The position numbers were made by a program, and so were the translations under genes. This document shows positions 43,506 through 56,393 of a stretch of 64,000 nucleotides of DNA, one piece after another; the stretch's first letter is position 1, and each line of letters opens with the position of its first letter. The notes under the pieces are model-generated. The model did not search any database. It saw only the letters and a list, made by a program, of their open reading frames with translations, and was not told the DNA's origin. This DNA is from Hysterangium stoloniferum (Eukaryota; Basidiomycota; Agaricomycetes; Hysterangiales; Hysterangiaceae), in contig WHVD01000115.1 in NCBI GenBank assembly GCA_015178975.1, positions 1 to 64,000 on the forward strand. Reading direction: 5' to 3'.

Positions 43506-44548
43506 TGTGAGAGGTACTGCAAAATATACTCTGAAATATAGTCTGGATGAGCCCACACTATATTTCCATTATTATTTCTATTTTCTCTCTATTTAATTAT
43601 ACGCATATATTTAGTTCGACAACCTATGCATTCGGTACATCGACTCCTGTGGGCACATATGCACCAGACCTATGTATTCTAGTGCCGATAGTTAGAACTC
43701 AGACACTTTTTACCCTGTAACCACGACTTGCCCAGACACCCACTTAGTGTCCTGCAAGTTGTGATTGGGGTATCGTATCGACCTCACAGATGGGCCTTAA
43801 CTACCAGCACAATCACTGTTTCAAACTATACTAGTCAAAACTCAAACTATTATCTTAATCCACATGGACTATATCCACGCTACTCTGTTTATTCAACTCT
43901 CTCATTATTTCCTTGAACACTCAAGCAGTCACTCAGAATTATACTTCAAGGTTGATTCACTTTCATTTGTCTTAGCTTTCTATTCTACTTAAGATAGCTA
44001 ATCCTCTCAACTGTATTGAACTAGATAGTCAATACATGTTTAGTCTGTATTGAACTTAGATAGTCAATATATTGTCGTGTCATACCTAAACAGTCGATAT
44101 TCTTCATATATAGAACGGTTAGAACTTCCACCACTCTTCACACTAGCTAATGTTGTACATACAATCCAGTCAGAAAATCAACTAAGTTTCCAGACTAAGT
44201 CCTCCCCCAGTTACTTAGCATATACCCACTCCATCCCCATCTCACAATGCTATTGACCTTGTTGGAGCCCATGAGCTTTCTGACTGGTCCCCACTCCATC
44301 CCCATCTCTTATATCACAATGCTCACTATTGACCTCATTGGAGCCCATGGGCTTCCCGACTGGTCTTTTGACCTATCAACCCTTGACCTATCAACTACAC
44401 CTGGACTCCCCAGGTTTCCCATCTGCTTATTTGAAATTGGACACTACAATCTCATGAGGGCACAGCCTATAAGCTGAAGCCAAGTCCTACCAGAATACCC
44501 ATGGGTTTCTCCAGAAACCCTCCAATAAGCTCTGCACTCACCTTAACA
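43506..44548 (+). repeat. LTR sequence following the Gypsy pol remnant (extent uncertain)
   Basis: A purine tract (CTGGGGGGCAC) precedes TGTGAGAGGTACTGC at 43506, as at a 3' LTR. Family-A-like LTR text in plus orientation follows (TTGTACATACAATCCAGTCAGAAAATC near 44152; GCCTATAAGCTGAAGCCAAG at 44465), ending CCTTAACA at 44548. A ~75-bp tandem duplication (CCACTCCATCCCCATCTC) sits at 44227-44375. Whether this is one LTR or two joined pieces is unresolved. Confidence 0.55.
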
Positions 44549-46296
44549 ATGTGGGACAAAGGAATCAAAGTCAGAATATCCATGGGATATCCAATATTGT
44601 CTGGAAATGGATGACTGAAGTATCTACATATAAGGACACTGGGAGTCTGGGTTGGGAAATGACCAAGGACACTTGGAGATGCTAGCTGGGAAAGGGTGGA
44701 GTCCAATGGGTTCTGGGACATAAGATAATGTCTCTAGTTGTGAGTGGAATACCTGACTGGGGACTGAGTTAAAGGGTACTTGATGGATGAGGGTTGGGTT
44801 CCAGTGGATTGGATCTTGACACTAATCCAGAAAATGGTTTGGAACTTGATATTGTATCTGGAAAATACTCTGTGGAGTTCCCAAAAATGAAATTTCACAC
44901 CAGGATTCATTGTACTTACAACTGATCAGAATATTGACTTAGTTACCCACCTAGCATCCACCCAATTACCTGCTTTATACCTACTGTACATACCTGTTCA
45001 ACTCAACTTGCACCAGCATATTCTCAGAGCCCCCACAAGAATATGCCTAATATTTTCGCATACTGTAATGCAAGGTTGTGATCAGGAGTCATGTCGGGTA
45101 CTGAAGATACATCTTAACATTATCACATATGGACCAGAGACAAGTGTTGACCAAACTTCATGATGGGTGAGGACAGATTCTGAGTTGCTGCCAAGATTGA
45201 AGGTTGTTGATATCGGTTGTGAAGTCAGAGTCAAAGTCAAGGTCATGTACAGGTCCTGACACTAATTCACTATTTTGGAATACGACGCTGCCTGATTCAG
45301 GGGGACAGTCATTCGCCCTTACTATTACTGAGAATGCATTAGACTATGTCAGGTGCAAGATACTCGATATGTGGTAGGTGGAATGACTGCATCTGTCTGA
45401 AGAAATAACAATTGTAAGGTGTATATGGGAAATGTGCAGAGTAGTAGTTTTGGGTTGCCATGCATAAATTGCCACAAATATGTGGTTGTAGTACTTCCCC
45501 TCTTTCCATGTATCTGGATAGAAGATTCTCCTGAGATCTTTCCGGAGATTACATTAATCGTATATATCCCTCAACCTCTCCACATTAGACTTCACAGGAG
45601 TATCATATACATCTCAAGAATCCACTCCATGTATATTCCTCAATATCTCCAGATTATTCTGTATAGACCAGTCCTATGCCCTAAATACCTCCAGATTATA
45701 CTGTATAGGCCAGTCCTATAAATCTCAAGACTCCGCTCTATGAATATTTTTTGATATGTCCACATTACTCTATGACACCTATCCTATAAATATGAAGTAT
45801 AAACTCCAGGGGAGACTATTTTATAAATCTGCATTCTGTATATATATGTACGTCAATATCTCAAGAATCCACTATTTCTATATAATCCCGAATATTACAT
45901 TGTGTGAGTTGACCTGAATACTGATCCTTGTCATCCATTACTTGATCTTAAGGACTTTGAGATGACATTTTTACACAGCCATATACAGTACGGTGCTACC
46001 CCTAACGAGGTTGTAACTCTGCTTGGGTATTTATACGCTTTTGCTCATGTCACATCGATGAATTGCAACGAGGTCAATAGCAATATCATAGTGTACAGCA
46101 CAGAACGAAGTGGAAGAAATACAACAACAAAGCAAACAACCGAAATAAACCAGGCATGCGCAAGGCAACGCTTCGGTGAGAGTAGAAAGGGGGAGAGGAA
46201 AGAGAAGGAAAAAGGCATCACAGCGCAATCAACAAGGCCGTAGAAAACACATTAATCAGACACACATCCTCACGCACACCATAAACCCTTCCCTCC
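44549..46296. other. No supported gene; degenerate repeats
   Basis: The sequence after 44548 (ATGTGGGACAAAGG) resembles that after 53418 and may be a primer-binding region of a decayed retroelement. At about 45540-45900 a degenerate 70-105-bp repeat recurs (TATTCCTCAATATCTCCAGATTA, ACCAGTCCTATAAATCTCAAG). CpG-bearing host sequence begins near 45990. Confidence 0.4.
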
Positions 46297-48982
46297 TCAC
46301 TCCGACACCATTCCTAAATCAATCTCATCATCCCCCTCAAGAACGTACAACATCTCCTCGCCAGTCGCGGCCCCACCGTCGCTGTCCGCTCCACCGCATC
46401 CCGAAACCACCTTGAACCGCTGCGCCTTCTCCTCCTCCAATATCCGCCTCAACATCCGCATGATATTCCTCAACCCGAATAAAAAGCCCAAATCGGGCTC
46501 GGTGGGATGTTGCGGGGGGAAGCGGGCATGGGGGTGCGCGGAGGGTGGGTTTGTGGTCGTGGCGGTAGGGTGAGAAAACGGCGACAAGACGTAGCCATTT
46601 TGGGCATCGGTATGGGCGTGGGCCGGGCATTGGGGTTGTGTTCGACTCGAGCCCCAGTCCAAGTCCCAGTCCAAATCACAGTCCGTGTCCTTATCATCTC
46701 GCGAAGATGAAGGAAAATGATCACGCCCAGTGGTCGCATTTGCGAAATCGACGATACGGATGTTGATTTCACCTCGTTTGCGTTCGTTGGAGGGGGTAGA
46801 GTGGGGATAGGGGTGGGCTGTGGGCTCGGGGTCTTGGCGGGGGTCATGGTTGTGTGTGCGTGTGCGGCGGTGCGTGGGTGTGCGGCTGCCACCGCTGTTG
46901 ACGGCGGGAGCGGGAATGGAAGTGATGGTGGGGGTAGAAGCAGGCGTACGAGAACAAGTGCGCACGGGAACGGGGACATTGTCGTGATTGTATTCGCGCC
47001 TACACTTGCGTTTGCAAGATGGGGATTGGGCTTGAGAGGTAGCATGCAGCTGGGTTTTACCCTTTTTCCATGCCTTTCCATGCCCACCACTCGGATGGGG
47101 TAACTCTCCAGTCTTAAACCGTGAAGGCGTCGCCAGCGGATCGGCCACAAATCTCCTATAAGCCTCCTGGACATCACGATGGCCATCATAAGTAAACAAC
47201 AAGCTGCATCCATAAAAGCGATATCCTTTTAGCCTCTTGATAACCTGTTCGAGGGCATGAAGTTTTTGTAGCAAGGCAGGGATATGGTATACGAGGAGCT
47301 GTTCACCATCATGAAGGAATGAAGCAAAGACGGATTGAAAATCTTCCATGAGGATGTCACGGCCAGCGTATTTATTCTGTGTGGTGTAGGATTGGGTAGC
47401 GTGGTCCCAGACCTGACACAAAGGGCGCATAACATAAATACAGTGTAGTGTTATGAACGAGAAACTGTTTCTCACCCGCATCCCACAAATCCTGGCACCC
47501 AATGCCCTACTCGTCGTCATATTACATTTTTCGCTCTGGCTCTTCTTCTTCGCAGGCGTCGCGTCGATACCATACTGTCGCGTGCCCATCTTCAAGTCGA
47601 GAACACAGGGCTGCTTCAAGCGTCCCGTGAGGTCTTCCATTAGGATGAATTTTTTTTCTTGGCGCAACGAGTCCGAGTCTACCGGTGCTGGTGTGGGTAG
47701 GATAGTGGCTCGGGTGACAGTAGATAGAGATGGCGTATGGAGTGGTGGTGACGGGCACTGCAACGGCAAATGATCAAAATAGCCTCTCTTCTCCCACTCC
47801 CCCACTCGATCCCGTTCTCCACCTGTCCCTCTTCCCCTTCCTCGCGAAGACCGACTCCTTGACGGGCTAAGAAGACCTCTCGGCTCAATTTGGGTCTGCA
47901 CATTGTCCGACGCGGTGGTGGGAGGATTCAATCTTGGTAATCTTCCCCGTCTCCTTCCTCGACATTTCCGGCTCTCATTCATATCATCTTCGGCGTCGGC
48001 GTCGCCTTCGCCTCCGTCTTCAGCTTGGTCATCAATAACATCATTTGCGAATGGGGGCCGTTTTCGAAAGGGTTTGAGGATTGTGCGGAATACGCTGTTT
48101 TTTAATTTACTGTTGACGGTCGTGGAGCCTGTTCCTTCGAAAAAGCTGTATGTGGGTGGAGGCGATGATCGGCGTGGAGATAAGAGAGGTGATGGTGATG
48201 GTGATGGGTATGCGGTTGATGAAGATGGTAGCATCATTGATGGCATGCATGACGAGCATAAATCGGTCTCATTTTTGGTTCCCAAGGCAGGTACATGGAC
48301 TGGGGACCTCGAGCGAACGCTCTTAGCTTGCCAGGTCTTCACGGTGCTGGAGGGGGTCTTCCTTCCCCTTCCCCTTCCCCTTCCGGTTAAAATCCCCGCG
48401 GGAAGGATATGGTTGTTCCTATCGAGGGAGACTGTTGGGGCAGATACAATAGTATGGGGTAGTTGTTCGCAGGGGTCGGAGTCGACGAGCAGGACGCCGA
48501 GATAGCGGGGCACGAATGGGAGAAGCTGAGGTGTTTCTCGTTCGACAGCTTCGTAGAAGAGATTCTCACGGGATACGAGAGGCTATTTTCAATGATTAAG
48601 AATAAGAATTAAGAGAGAGAAGAAGTAAACTCACTTTGCAAACAGCCCAATTTGTGAATTTGTAAATGGTATTATGACCGCCTACCTGATTCCCAAATGG
48701 AGTGAGAGGGATTCGGGGCAGCTCGATGTCGAACAGATCATCGGCCTCGTCTTCGTCGGGTGTAGATGCTGGTGACGGTAGCTGACGGACGTGTCTCCTG
48801 GAGTCACAGTCACGGTGGCCAAGCGCCCATTCGTGATCACGCCCACGTTCGCGGTCACGTTGAGCACGTGCATACCGCGTGTTGAAATCGGAAGCGACTC
48901 CATCCGGGATGGTAAAACTGTTCCTCCTCGATGGTGGAGGGGTATGTGGCAAATAACAGCTGGCATGGGCATAATCGACCAT
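46297..48982 (-). CDS. KCS1: Inositol hexakisphosphate kinase (KCS1 family), three exons
   Basis: Exons are 48982-48635, 48582-47476 and 47412-46297; introns of 52 bp (GTGAGT to AATAG) and 63 bp (GTGAGA to GTCAG) are phase 0. The 856-residue product phosphorylates InsP6 to diphosphoinositol phosphates, which govern phosphate and vacuole physiology in yeast. Family marks are [15 protein letters not shown] at ~95, joined by splicing to [14 protein letters not shown]; the PxxxDxKxG box PCVLDLKMG at 441-449 followed by [15 protein letters not shown] made by intron 2; SLLF at 555-558; and VDFA at 706-709 for metal binding. A low-complexity Ser/Arg/Pro insert separates the first two parts. Start: CCATGG context. 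No stop or frameshift is seen. It is an intact host gene between repeats. Confidence 0.92.
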
Positions 48983-51240
48983 GGAGAGAGAGGATGTCCC
49001 CTGATGTCGAATGTGAATTGAAAGGACTAAGTGACTAAGAGGGGCGCAAAAGGCTCCAAGTTTTGTTCAAGCAATTGCCGTACGCAAAGTGGAACAGAGA
49101 CCACGTGGTAAGCTCGTTGAAGTGGGTTAGGACACACGGTCTCTACCACAGCTCTCACCCCCTACTTATATACCACATACCCCAATATGATATATCATCT
49201 TTCTATGGTAAATATATAGCAGACCTAAGCGAACGTGCATTCCCGGCTCATCATCCTAGCCCACATCCCGCTCTCTTCCTTAAGCTCATCGAATCACGCC
49301 CCGTGATCACTTCGGGCTCTCAGCCACTCACAGCTCCTCGCGTTCACTCACTATACATGGCACTCCACCGCTCAAAATCCTACCTTGATCGTTGTTATAA
49401 CCGAGCCTTCATCGGCCTATCCCATGCTCGCCTGTTAGGCGGGGATATTCTATATTATATACTCTGCTTTTAGTTTCTATTATGTCTCAATAAAAAGAAG
49501 AGGAAGAGGAAGAAGGAAATTCGACGAAAATTCCATGCGCTTATGCCACGAATCGGAAAAATAACGGACACGAGCCTTTCGAATTCTGGTCGGACTGACC
49601 TACCTACCACCTGACCGACGAATTCTAATCCTCGCCAAGTAGCTCGGCTTACTGACATCGATTTTCCATGATCGGCACAAAGCACAAATATTGCACAAAC
49701 AGCCTGTTATAACCCGTAATCTTGCATAATTCCAAGACGCTCGCCTTTTTGGTAGTGATCTAACCTTGGGGACGGACACATGCCGTGGACTCATAATACC
49801 AGTCTACAATAAGTCTCCTACCTCTCCCTACGTCATCGGTCGGCATCAATAATTCTTTTTCCCTGTTTTTGAAAGCAAAACCGGAAGTAACTATATCTGA
49901 TATCGAACTACGTTGAAGAACCAACGTTTATCGCTTCAATAATCTTTGGGAGTCATCGGTAAAGAACGTTGTTCGCCGCAGCGAGCTTATAAATATTTCA
50001 CAAACGAGAATTCAACGACAGGTGCCGATATTCGGGCAAAATCACATTTGATTCGTTCCCCCAGTCGACATTCGGCGTGGGGATTCTAACATAATATCAT
50101 TGAATTGATCACAAGTTCAATTTAAAAATGAGCAACCACACATCGTACAGTGCGCTACGCGGTTAAAGCCTAAATCCGTCGAGCCAAACTGTCCCACTTC
50201 TACGCACTAACCCCATCCCCATCCGCAGCTACACTCGTGAAATTATAGTAGTTCCTAGTACTGTTTAGGACATTGTCAATTCCTGAACAGCGTGCTTCCA
50301 CCGAGGATTGTCCTTAATTCACTCGGACATCCGCATCAAGTAAGGACGGGAGGTCTTTCTTTTTACTCTTTTTATTCTTTTTTCTTTTTTCTTTTTTCTT
50401 TTCTTTCCTTTGCTTCTGTCATGGTTCATTCGTGTATTTTGAAAAACAAATTCAGGACTGTTCCTTGCTGGTTACCCGTCGCTAGTCATCGGTAACCAGC
50501 CAACCAGCATGTGAGTACCAGTTTTAGAGAACGCGGACCCACACGACAGTCTCGCAATATTCTTCAGAGAATGACTTGTTATTCAACTATACCTCTGGAA
50601 GCAACTGTTCTGGACATAATGGAGTGTGCAAGATGTCATTCAGATAATCGTATGAGTCCACTTTCACAACACACGTCTTTTAACGCTTTTTAAACATCGG
50701 AGTGTTCTGTTAAATTCGTAACATTTTAAATCAGATCTGGATATGGAAGAAAATCGAGCTTGAAAAAGTACATGTAGATCAATGCCAGACGTCCCATGTC
50801 ACATGGTCGTCGTCAAGTAAGTGTACATTTAAAGGTTTTTTAGAACCACCGAAAAAATCAAACTTAGAAGCCAGAATTTGGAAGTACAAAGCTGGAATGT
50901 TGCAAGTGGCATCTTGAAATCGGTATTAAATCGGGATCAATGAAAGTCGAGTCAAATCGGGTGATGAGAGTGGGATCGGTCTGTTATGAATCAATTTTAG
51001 GGAGGATGTTAAAAAGACAATTTAGAAATGAATAAATATTCACGTCAGAAACTCAATAGCTGTAATCCAATTCGTTGAAGACCACAGCCAAAACCCATAG
51101 CCATCAGAAATTACATCAAGTAAACGCAGTAATAAAAACAGAAAATGAACTACAAAAATAAAATAAAATATTTAGCGCGAGTCTTCACCTCGAGCTCCAA
51201 ATCTTGGCTCATAAAGCAAAGAAACGACAGCAAAACCACC
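48983..51240. other. CpG-containing intergenic region upstream of KCS1
   Basis: It probably holds the KCS1 promoter and 5' UTR. A plus-strand frame at 49063-49473 (136 codons) has no domain and only weak support. A C/T-rich tract (TTTTCTTTTTTCTTTTTTC) sits at 50365-50410. No RNA gene is recognised. Confidence 0.4.
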
Positions 51241-51261
51241 ACAACCAATGCTTACAAAGGC

Positions 51262-51445
51262 CAGCGACTGAAAGGCTGCTGCCTAATGCAGCCTTACATT
51301 GGCATCGGTCCAGACGTTGATAGGACCATACTGTATTCCTCGAGAACGGCGAGTACGATACACGATGATGACGGTAAGTAAAATGATAAATGATACTACG
51401 CGCGTCTGTGATAACGTAATCGGTATGTCGTAAGCCACCAGGCAG
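51262..51445 (-). repeat. Dispersed ~185-bp repeat, CpG-retaining copy (partner at 17244-17430)
   Basis: Read on the minus strand it matches 17244-17430 from GTGGCTTACGACATACC to GTAAGGCTGCATTA. One minus frame gives a short hydrophobic stretch followed by YRTRRSRGIQYGPINVW, another VSYSPFSRNTVWSYQRL; neither is recognised. It may be a host exon whose decayed duplicate lies at 17.2 kb. From 51560 to 52470 nothing further is supported. Confidence 0.7.
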
Positions 51446-52469
51446 GTTGAACACGGAAGGAAGAACACAAAATAACTTGGTGGCTCTAAGTACTAAGTAT
51501 GACATAGCCGAGTGCGAAGACCCGAATAAACCCAATAAATCCAAATATACCATGTGTTAACAGCGGAAAAGAGGATAACGAAACCGTGAATGTCGTCAAC
51601 GCCTTGCAACGCAATAGCAACAAATCACAACAAGTTGCATGTGGCAAAGGTACTCAGGTCCAGACATTTGGCCTGGATGACTGCAAATTTGGAAAAGAGT
51701 GACCTGATCAGAAATTCTTAAATGAACAAGAAAAATGATGGTGCAGTTATTGTGCAGGTTGGGATTTACAACACCATACTTATACCCACATAACCCATTT
51801 GTACAACACCATGCATTTGACTGTACCTGTGCCAAGCCATATTCAGGACTGAGAATACATTGTATTTTCTTGTTTGAAATAAGCATAATTGAGTGTTTTG
51901 TGAGGTACAGCAGATAAGCTGAAACCAATATTTGGTAATCTAAAGTCTCCAACATATATTCCAAAGATAATCCCCTCTTTACAGTAAGTATTTATATTCA
52001 GAGGCTGAAAGGTCCAAAATGCAGCAAACTGGACCCCTCCTATTTTGCAACATTTTGTGAAATAGCTCCACTGTGAATGCAGTTTTTATTTATGACTGAT
52101 TGACATCAGTAATTATTTCATACATGATATTATTCTTAGGTCATATAAAAAAAATTTTCCCTCCATTTTTGTCCATTGTGGCCTTGCCCTATGTAAAATG
52201 TAGCTAATACATTGGACATCTATATATTTTTCTTTGTTGGGGTTGATCTTTGCATCTGCTCATATGCTGAGGCATGAGTGTGACCATGCCTAAGTACAGT
52301 ATATTAGGCAGAGAGTATTGGGTTGGTGTATGAGTAGTTCACTTTTATTTTGTTGTTGTCATTTCTCATCTTTTTGCCTCTTTGCCTCTTCCTATTCTTT
52401 ACCCACTCTCAACCTCTGTTATCACTGTCTCCTTGTCTAATCATTCAAAATTGTAAGATTGTGCCTCAT

Positions 52470-53418
52470 GGGCCTATAAACTGAAGCCAAGTCCTACCGG
52501 AAACCCTCCACTAAGCTCTGCACACACCTTAACAATCAGATTGTATGTATGTACAAATAACTACTTAGCTATATAGACTAGTAGTTTATTGTATGACTAA
52601 TTCAGACATACAAAAAGACATATCAGGAATACAATAATACAATAAAACCAGGTGTCAAAACTAATTGGTGTTATGACCGTGTCGCAACCCAATGGTCCCT
52701 GAGGTTATCACCACCTATCGATGTTTCAAGTTAGCATTCAAGTCACTGCATCGGAAACCATCAGACTCCCGATGCTGACGTATGCTTTCATGGTGATCAA
52801 ACTCTGTTTATGCCCCCATCAAAATATACTCGTACTATTTGGTTAAACTCTGATACATCCCTTTTTATTATGATGATCCGTTCTACTCTATGTATGTCAC
52901 ATACAGTATGTCTATATATACTTGTAACCCTCAGACTATTTCCTTTTCTTGTAATCCCACTCTCGGTTATTTCATGGCCTCCAAACTAATCATAACCTTC
53001 CTGTTCCTAGTCAAGCTTATTTGTCAATACCGTTTTCTGCTCTTCTCCTAGTTAGTATTTTCTAGATGCCGAATACTTGTATATGAACCCGCTGTAGTTG
53101 TAGTTACTAGGCAATCAGAATATCAACTCAGAATACCCTCTTACACCTCTAGAAGTCTTATACTAAGTATCCCGTTATCCACCTTCACGTGTGCTCGCCC
53201 ACTCTCGGTCCCTGACCCCTTGGCCTGACACTCGACTTATCCTTCGGTCACAATCGGTAACTCACTGAGAGGTACTCGTTAGGACTAGTCTTCGCCTGTC
53301 CGAAATTTAAGGACACCTGACAGATATTTGCGAGGGCACAGCACATAAGCTGAAGCCAAGTCCTTCCGATCAGTCCCTGTCGGCCTACCGACATTAGTCA
53401 GTTTTCAGTTCTTAACAA
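52470..53418 (+). repeat. LTR fragments of family-A-like elements
   Basis: GCCTATAAACTGAAGCCAAGTCC at 52472 and CACATAAGCTGAAGCCAAGTCC at 53342 mark two LTR ends. Each is followed by CCTTAACA or TTCTTAACA, and the second then by ATTGGGAACAAAGG. Between them lies CpG-rich LTR-like sequence (CCTTCGGTCACAATCGG). Exact borders and target duplications are not resolved. Confidence 0.5.
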
Positions 53419-54382
53419 TTGGGAACAAAGGTAAAACTGAACCAGATGACAAATGGGCAAAGACAGATTGGGAACAAGGGTTTCCAGAATGTCCAGGTGG
53501 TGTCTGGTACACCATTTGTTACAATGTAGAGAGTTGGGTGTATGTATGATGGGGTCTGGGTCCTGGCAGGTTTGCCAGTTGCAACACAGGGCTAGTGTAA
53601 GTATTTTGTAGTACTAATATTACCACCATATAAGCCTCTAGTCATTTTTACAAATTTAAATATAGTATTTAAGATCATCCAATCCAACATCCTGACCAAA
53701 AAGGTGTGTAATTGGGGGGAGCTGATTCTTGCAGAGGTCCAAGTCTTAAATAATAGTTTGTAAGACATTTTGCATACAGGAATAGCCCCATTTATAAATA
53801 TAAAAAATACAATGTATCATATATTATTTCCCTCTTGTGATGGAGTTATGTACCTAGCAATTACTTTTCAGATGGAAAGCGAAATTTCTTTCTTGACTTT
53901 CAAACTCTGCACTATGTATCCTTATTCTCTATACAGACAGTACGAGTATTTGCCTTATTGGGAACTTGCGCAGACCACAGTAGATATTAGAATATAACTT
54001 GGCTTGTATCTATGAGTGAACTAATGGGGATTATATATATCTACAGGGAGAAGGTTCTGGAAGGGATGACAGAAATATTACTAAAGCTATGTTAAGTATA
54101 TTCCAAGATATTCTATAATATTCTAGGGATGTCAAATCAATTATCAACATGCCTCACGATACGGTGAAAGTCATCCTGAACCCTCTTCAAGGTACAGTTA
54201 AGGTCGACGGCCCCATATGTGATGCTTCAACCTAAGGGCAAATATTCGATAGGTTTAAACCACGAGACTCAAAAGCTTTGTAGTCAGAGAGTCTGCGCAT
54301 GACAACATGGATGTTCATATATAATGTATATAAGTGTGGTACTATCGTTGACGCCTTTGGAACTGGATGCACCCCATTAATT
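53419..54382. other. No supported gene
   Basis: Sequence after the LTR end is repeat debris (GATTGGGAACAAGGGTTTCC) passing into AT-rich host DNA by about 53760. The part nearest 54383 is the 3' flank of the interrupted LRR gene. Confidence 0.4.
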
Positions 54383-54415
54383 TTAATTTATTTGGTGCTC
54401 ATATATGTCTGTAAG
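54383..54415 (-). CDS. Displaced 3' end of the LRR/F-box-like gene
   Basis: Reading from the target duplication (54411-54415) leftward in the frame of the gene at 63179-64000 gives about nine codons ending in TAA at 54383-54385. This is the natural C-terminus that the retrotransposon separated from its gene by 8.76 kb. Confidence 0.7.
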   Translation of the reverse strand, partial: LTDIYEHQIN

Positions 54416-54694
54416 TGTAAGGTTCGGCTTTAAAGATAGCGTAATCCTTCGGTTTGAGCTTCTTACGAAGAGGAACAAGCAGAGTAGGAATAGGCTCCAA
54501 TTCGAAATAATTACTGTAGCTAATGGGTGGTTTCCCTATTTATGCTTGCATTCGTAGACTAAACCCCCTAGCGACAGATAATAAAAATGAAACAGTGTTC
54601 TGATCGGAAAATTATCTACCCTCTCTTTACCCCCTGAGACAACGGCGGGAGACCGCTCCGTGCCAAGTCCGCCACCAGGTCTGCTCCTGTTACA
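54416..54694 (-). repeat. 3' LTR of the complete Gypsy element
   Basis: 279 bp, bounded by TGTAAGGTTCGG and CTCCTGTTACA on the plus strand. It is nearly identical to 62895-63173; visible differences include TTTAAAGAT against TTTCAAGAT and TCTGCTCCTG against TCCGCTCCCG, the latter two being CpG-type changes. Confidence 0.95.
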
Positions 54695-54742
54695 CCCGCC
54701 CTCCCACGCTGCAATGCAGTGTGCCATTAACAGCGGGCTGGT

Positions 54743-56393
54743 TTAGCCATGCAATTCCCTCACCCCCTGCTCCAGCTCGTCTAAGTCGTCACTCATGTAA
54801 TCACCATCGAGGTCCATCTCCTCCTTGTGGCCATGACCAATCTGTTGCGTCAATGCATGTAGTCTGTCCTTCTTGATCACCTGAGATTGTGCTGACGCCC
54901 TTACACACCCCTCCATGGCCTGCAGCTGACTTAAGACTGGCGCGCCCTTCACAGGCCGAGTTTCTAGGCCGTGCACTGAAGATGATGCCACTGGTCCGGA
55001 AATACCCTGCTGCCGCCTCCTTCTTTGGCAACGTATAGCACTTGAGGCCTGTGGTGATGATAGGCTCCCTGGTACCTCCCGCCGTGGAGACAACCTGTCT
55101 ATCAGCGACGCAGATTGTTGTCTCTCCCTCCAGGCACGAGTCCGTTCCCTTACACGAGGGTTGAATGTTGATTTGGGTTGCGGTAAGTTATTCCTCTGCT
55201 GTGCTTCGAGGAGTTGACGCTGCATAGTCTTGAACTGCTCCATACGCAAGTCCCATGCCACTTGGACACCTCGAAGAGCACTATCGTGAACGGCAGCCAT
55301 TGTAGTCGTCAAGAACTCGGTGGATACTTGCGTTGGATAATCCTGAGCATCCATAGTGGGTGATTCTTGCACAGCGATTGGGACCACTGAGCCAACATAA
55401 ATAGAAGGTAAGTCCTCAGCGCTTGATTTGCAAGACACTCCCTGATGACACTCCGAGCTCAAAGACATCTTGGCGATTTCGATGCGATTCGAAAGCTGCC
55501 CTTGGCCCCTGGGCAATGATTGAATGCTTGTAACACCTAGTGCCTCCAGGTAAGCCTTCAATGAATGAACATGCTGAAGAGCTTGATATGGCAACCAGGT
55601 AGTTTCTCCCGTGTTCCACAAGACCTCAAAGAAGGCCTCGAGACCCTTTCCTGAATGAGCAAGAATCTTCTCGACTGCCCACTCACGAGGCTGACTACCA
55701 AAACCAGGAATCTGCCTCAACTGCCTCCCTGGGAAAAGACGATCGTCATTCGGAATGTGTATCCGAAGCAATGAGGCATGAAAACTTGGGTTAATACCCT
55801 GTTGCTTGAGCTCCTGTGACAGTTCCAACTGGTATGTTGCTCCTGGCTCCAGTACCCGGCTAATCCTAAATGGTCCTATATATTTTGGCAGCAGTTTACG
55901 TGCCCAATTTTTTGGTAAACGTAAGTTCCTCGTGGATAGATAAACTAAATCATTGACATTAAATACCGCAGACCTCCGGTGTCGATTTGCCTGACACGTC
56001 TGCTTAACCCTAGCGGTCAGTATCTCATCGTGAGCATTCATGATTGCCAGCTTCATCCGTTCTGCAAATTCAAGCATACCTGGATACTTCGTATTGTTGT
56101 CCCAGAGCAGTGGCCGTGGCAGCCGACCATAATTCAAAAAAAATGGTGAGAATCCAGTTGTTTCCGATGTAGCGTTATTCATCACAAACTCAATAGCTGA
56201 CAGTTTCGACACCCAATCTTTCTGGTTTGGTGCTACACATTGCCTAAGCATTTGTGTCATCATCCGATTGGCACGTTTGGTAGCGCCATCTGTTTGGGGG
56301 TGGTATGATGAAGACATCCGCAGTTCGACTCCTATCAACCGATGAAGCTCCCTCCAAAAGATACTTGTAAATAATGAATCTGATCACTAACAA
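54743..56393 (-). pseudogene. Integrase C-terminal half and chromodomain of the complete Gypsy element
   Basis: After the frameshift near 56393 the frame reads DSLFTSIFWRELHRLIGVEL, SSYHPQTDGATKRANRMM (catalytic Glu region altered to Lys: the expected E of TDGxTER reads K) and GPFRISRVLEPGATYQLEL. A chromodomain-like WAVEKILAHSGKGLEAFFEV, WNTGETTWLPYQAL follows. A ~280-residue Gln/Arg/Ser-rich C-terminal extension ends DDLDELEQGVRELHG. Chromodomains tether the integration complex to marked histones. Confidence 0.85.

Noticed and set aside
46507..48505. Plus-strand frames opposite KCS1 (128 and 200 codons)
   Set aside because: They are shadows of the GC-rich low-complexity parts of KCS1 on the other strand; no domain.
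49063..49473. 136-codon frame divergent from KCS1
   Set aside because: No recognised domain and it overlaps the probable KCS1 promoter; kept only as a note.
52671..53418. Possible single complete LTR (TGTTATGACC to TTCTTAACA)
   Set aside because: The proposed start TTGGTGTTA is internal in family-A LTRs and no target duplication was found, so the piece is reported only as LTR fragments.
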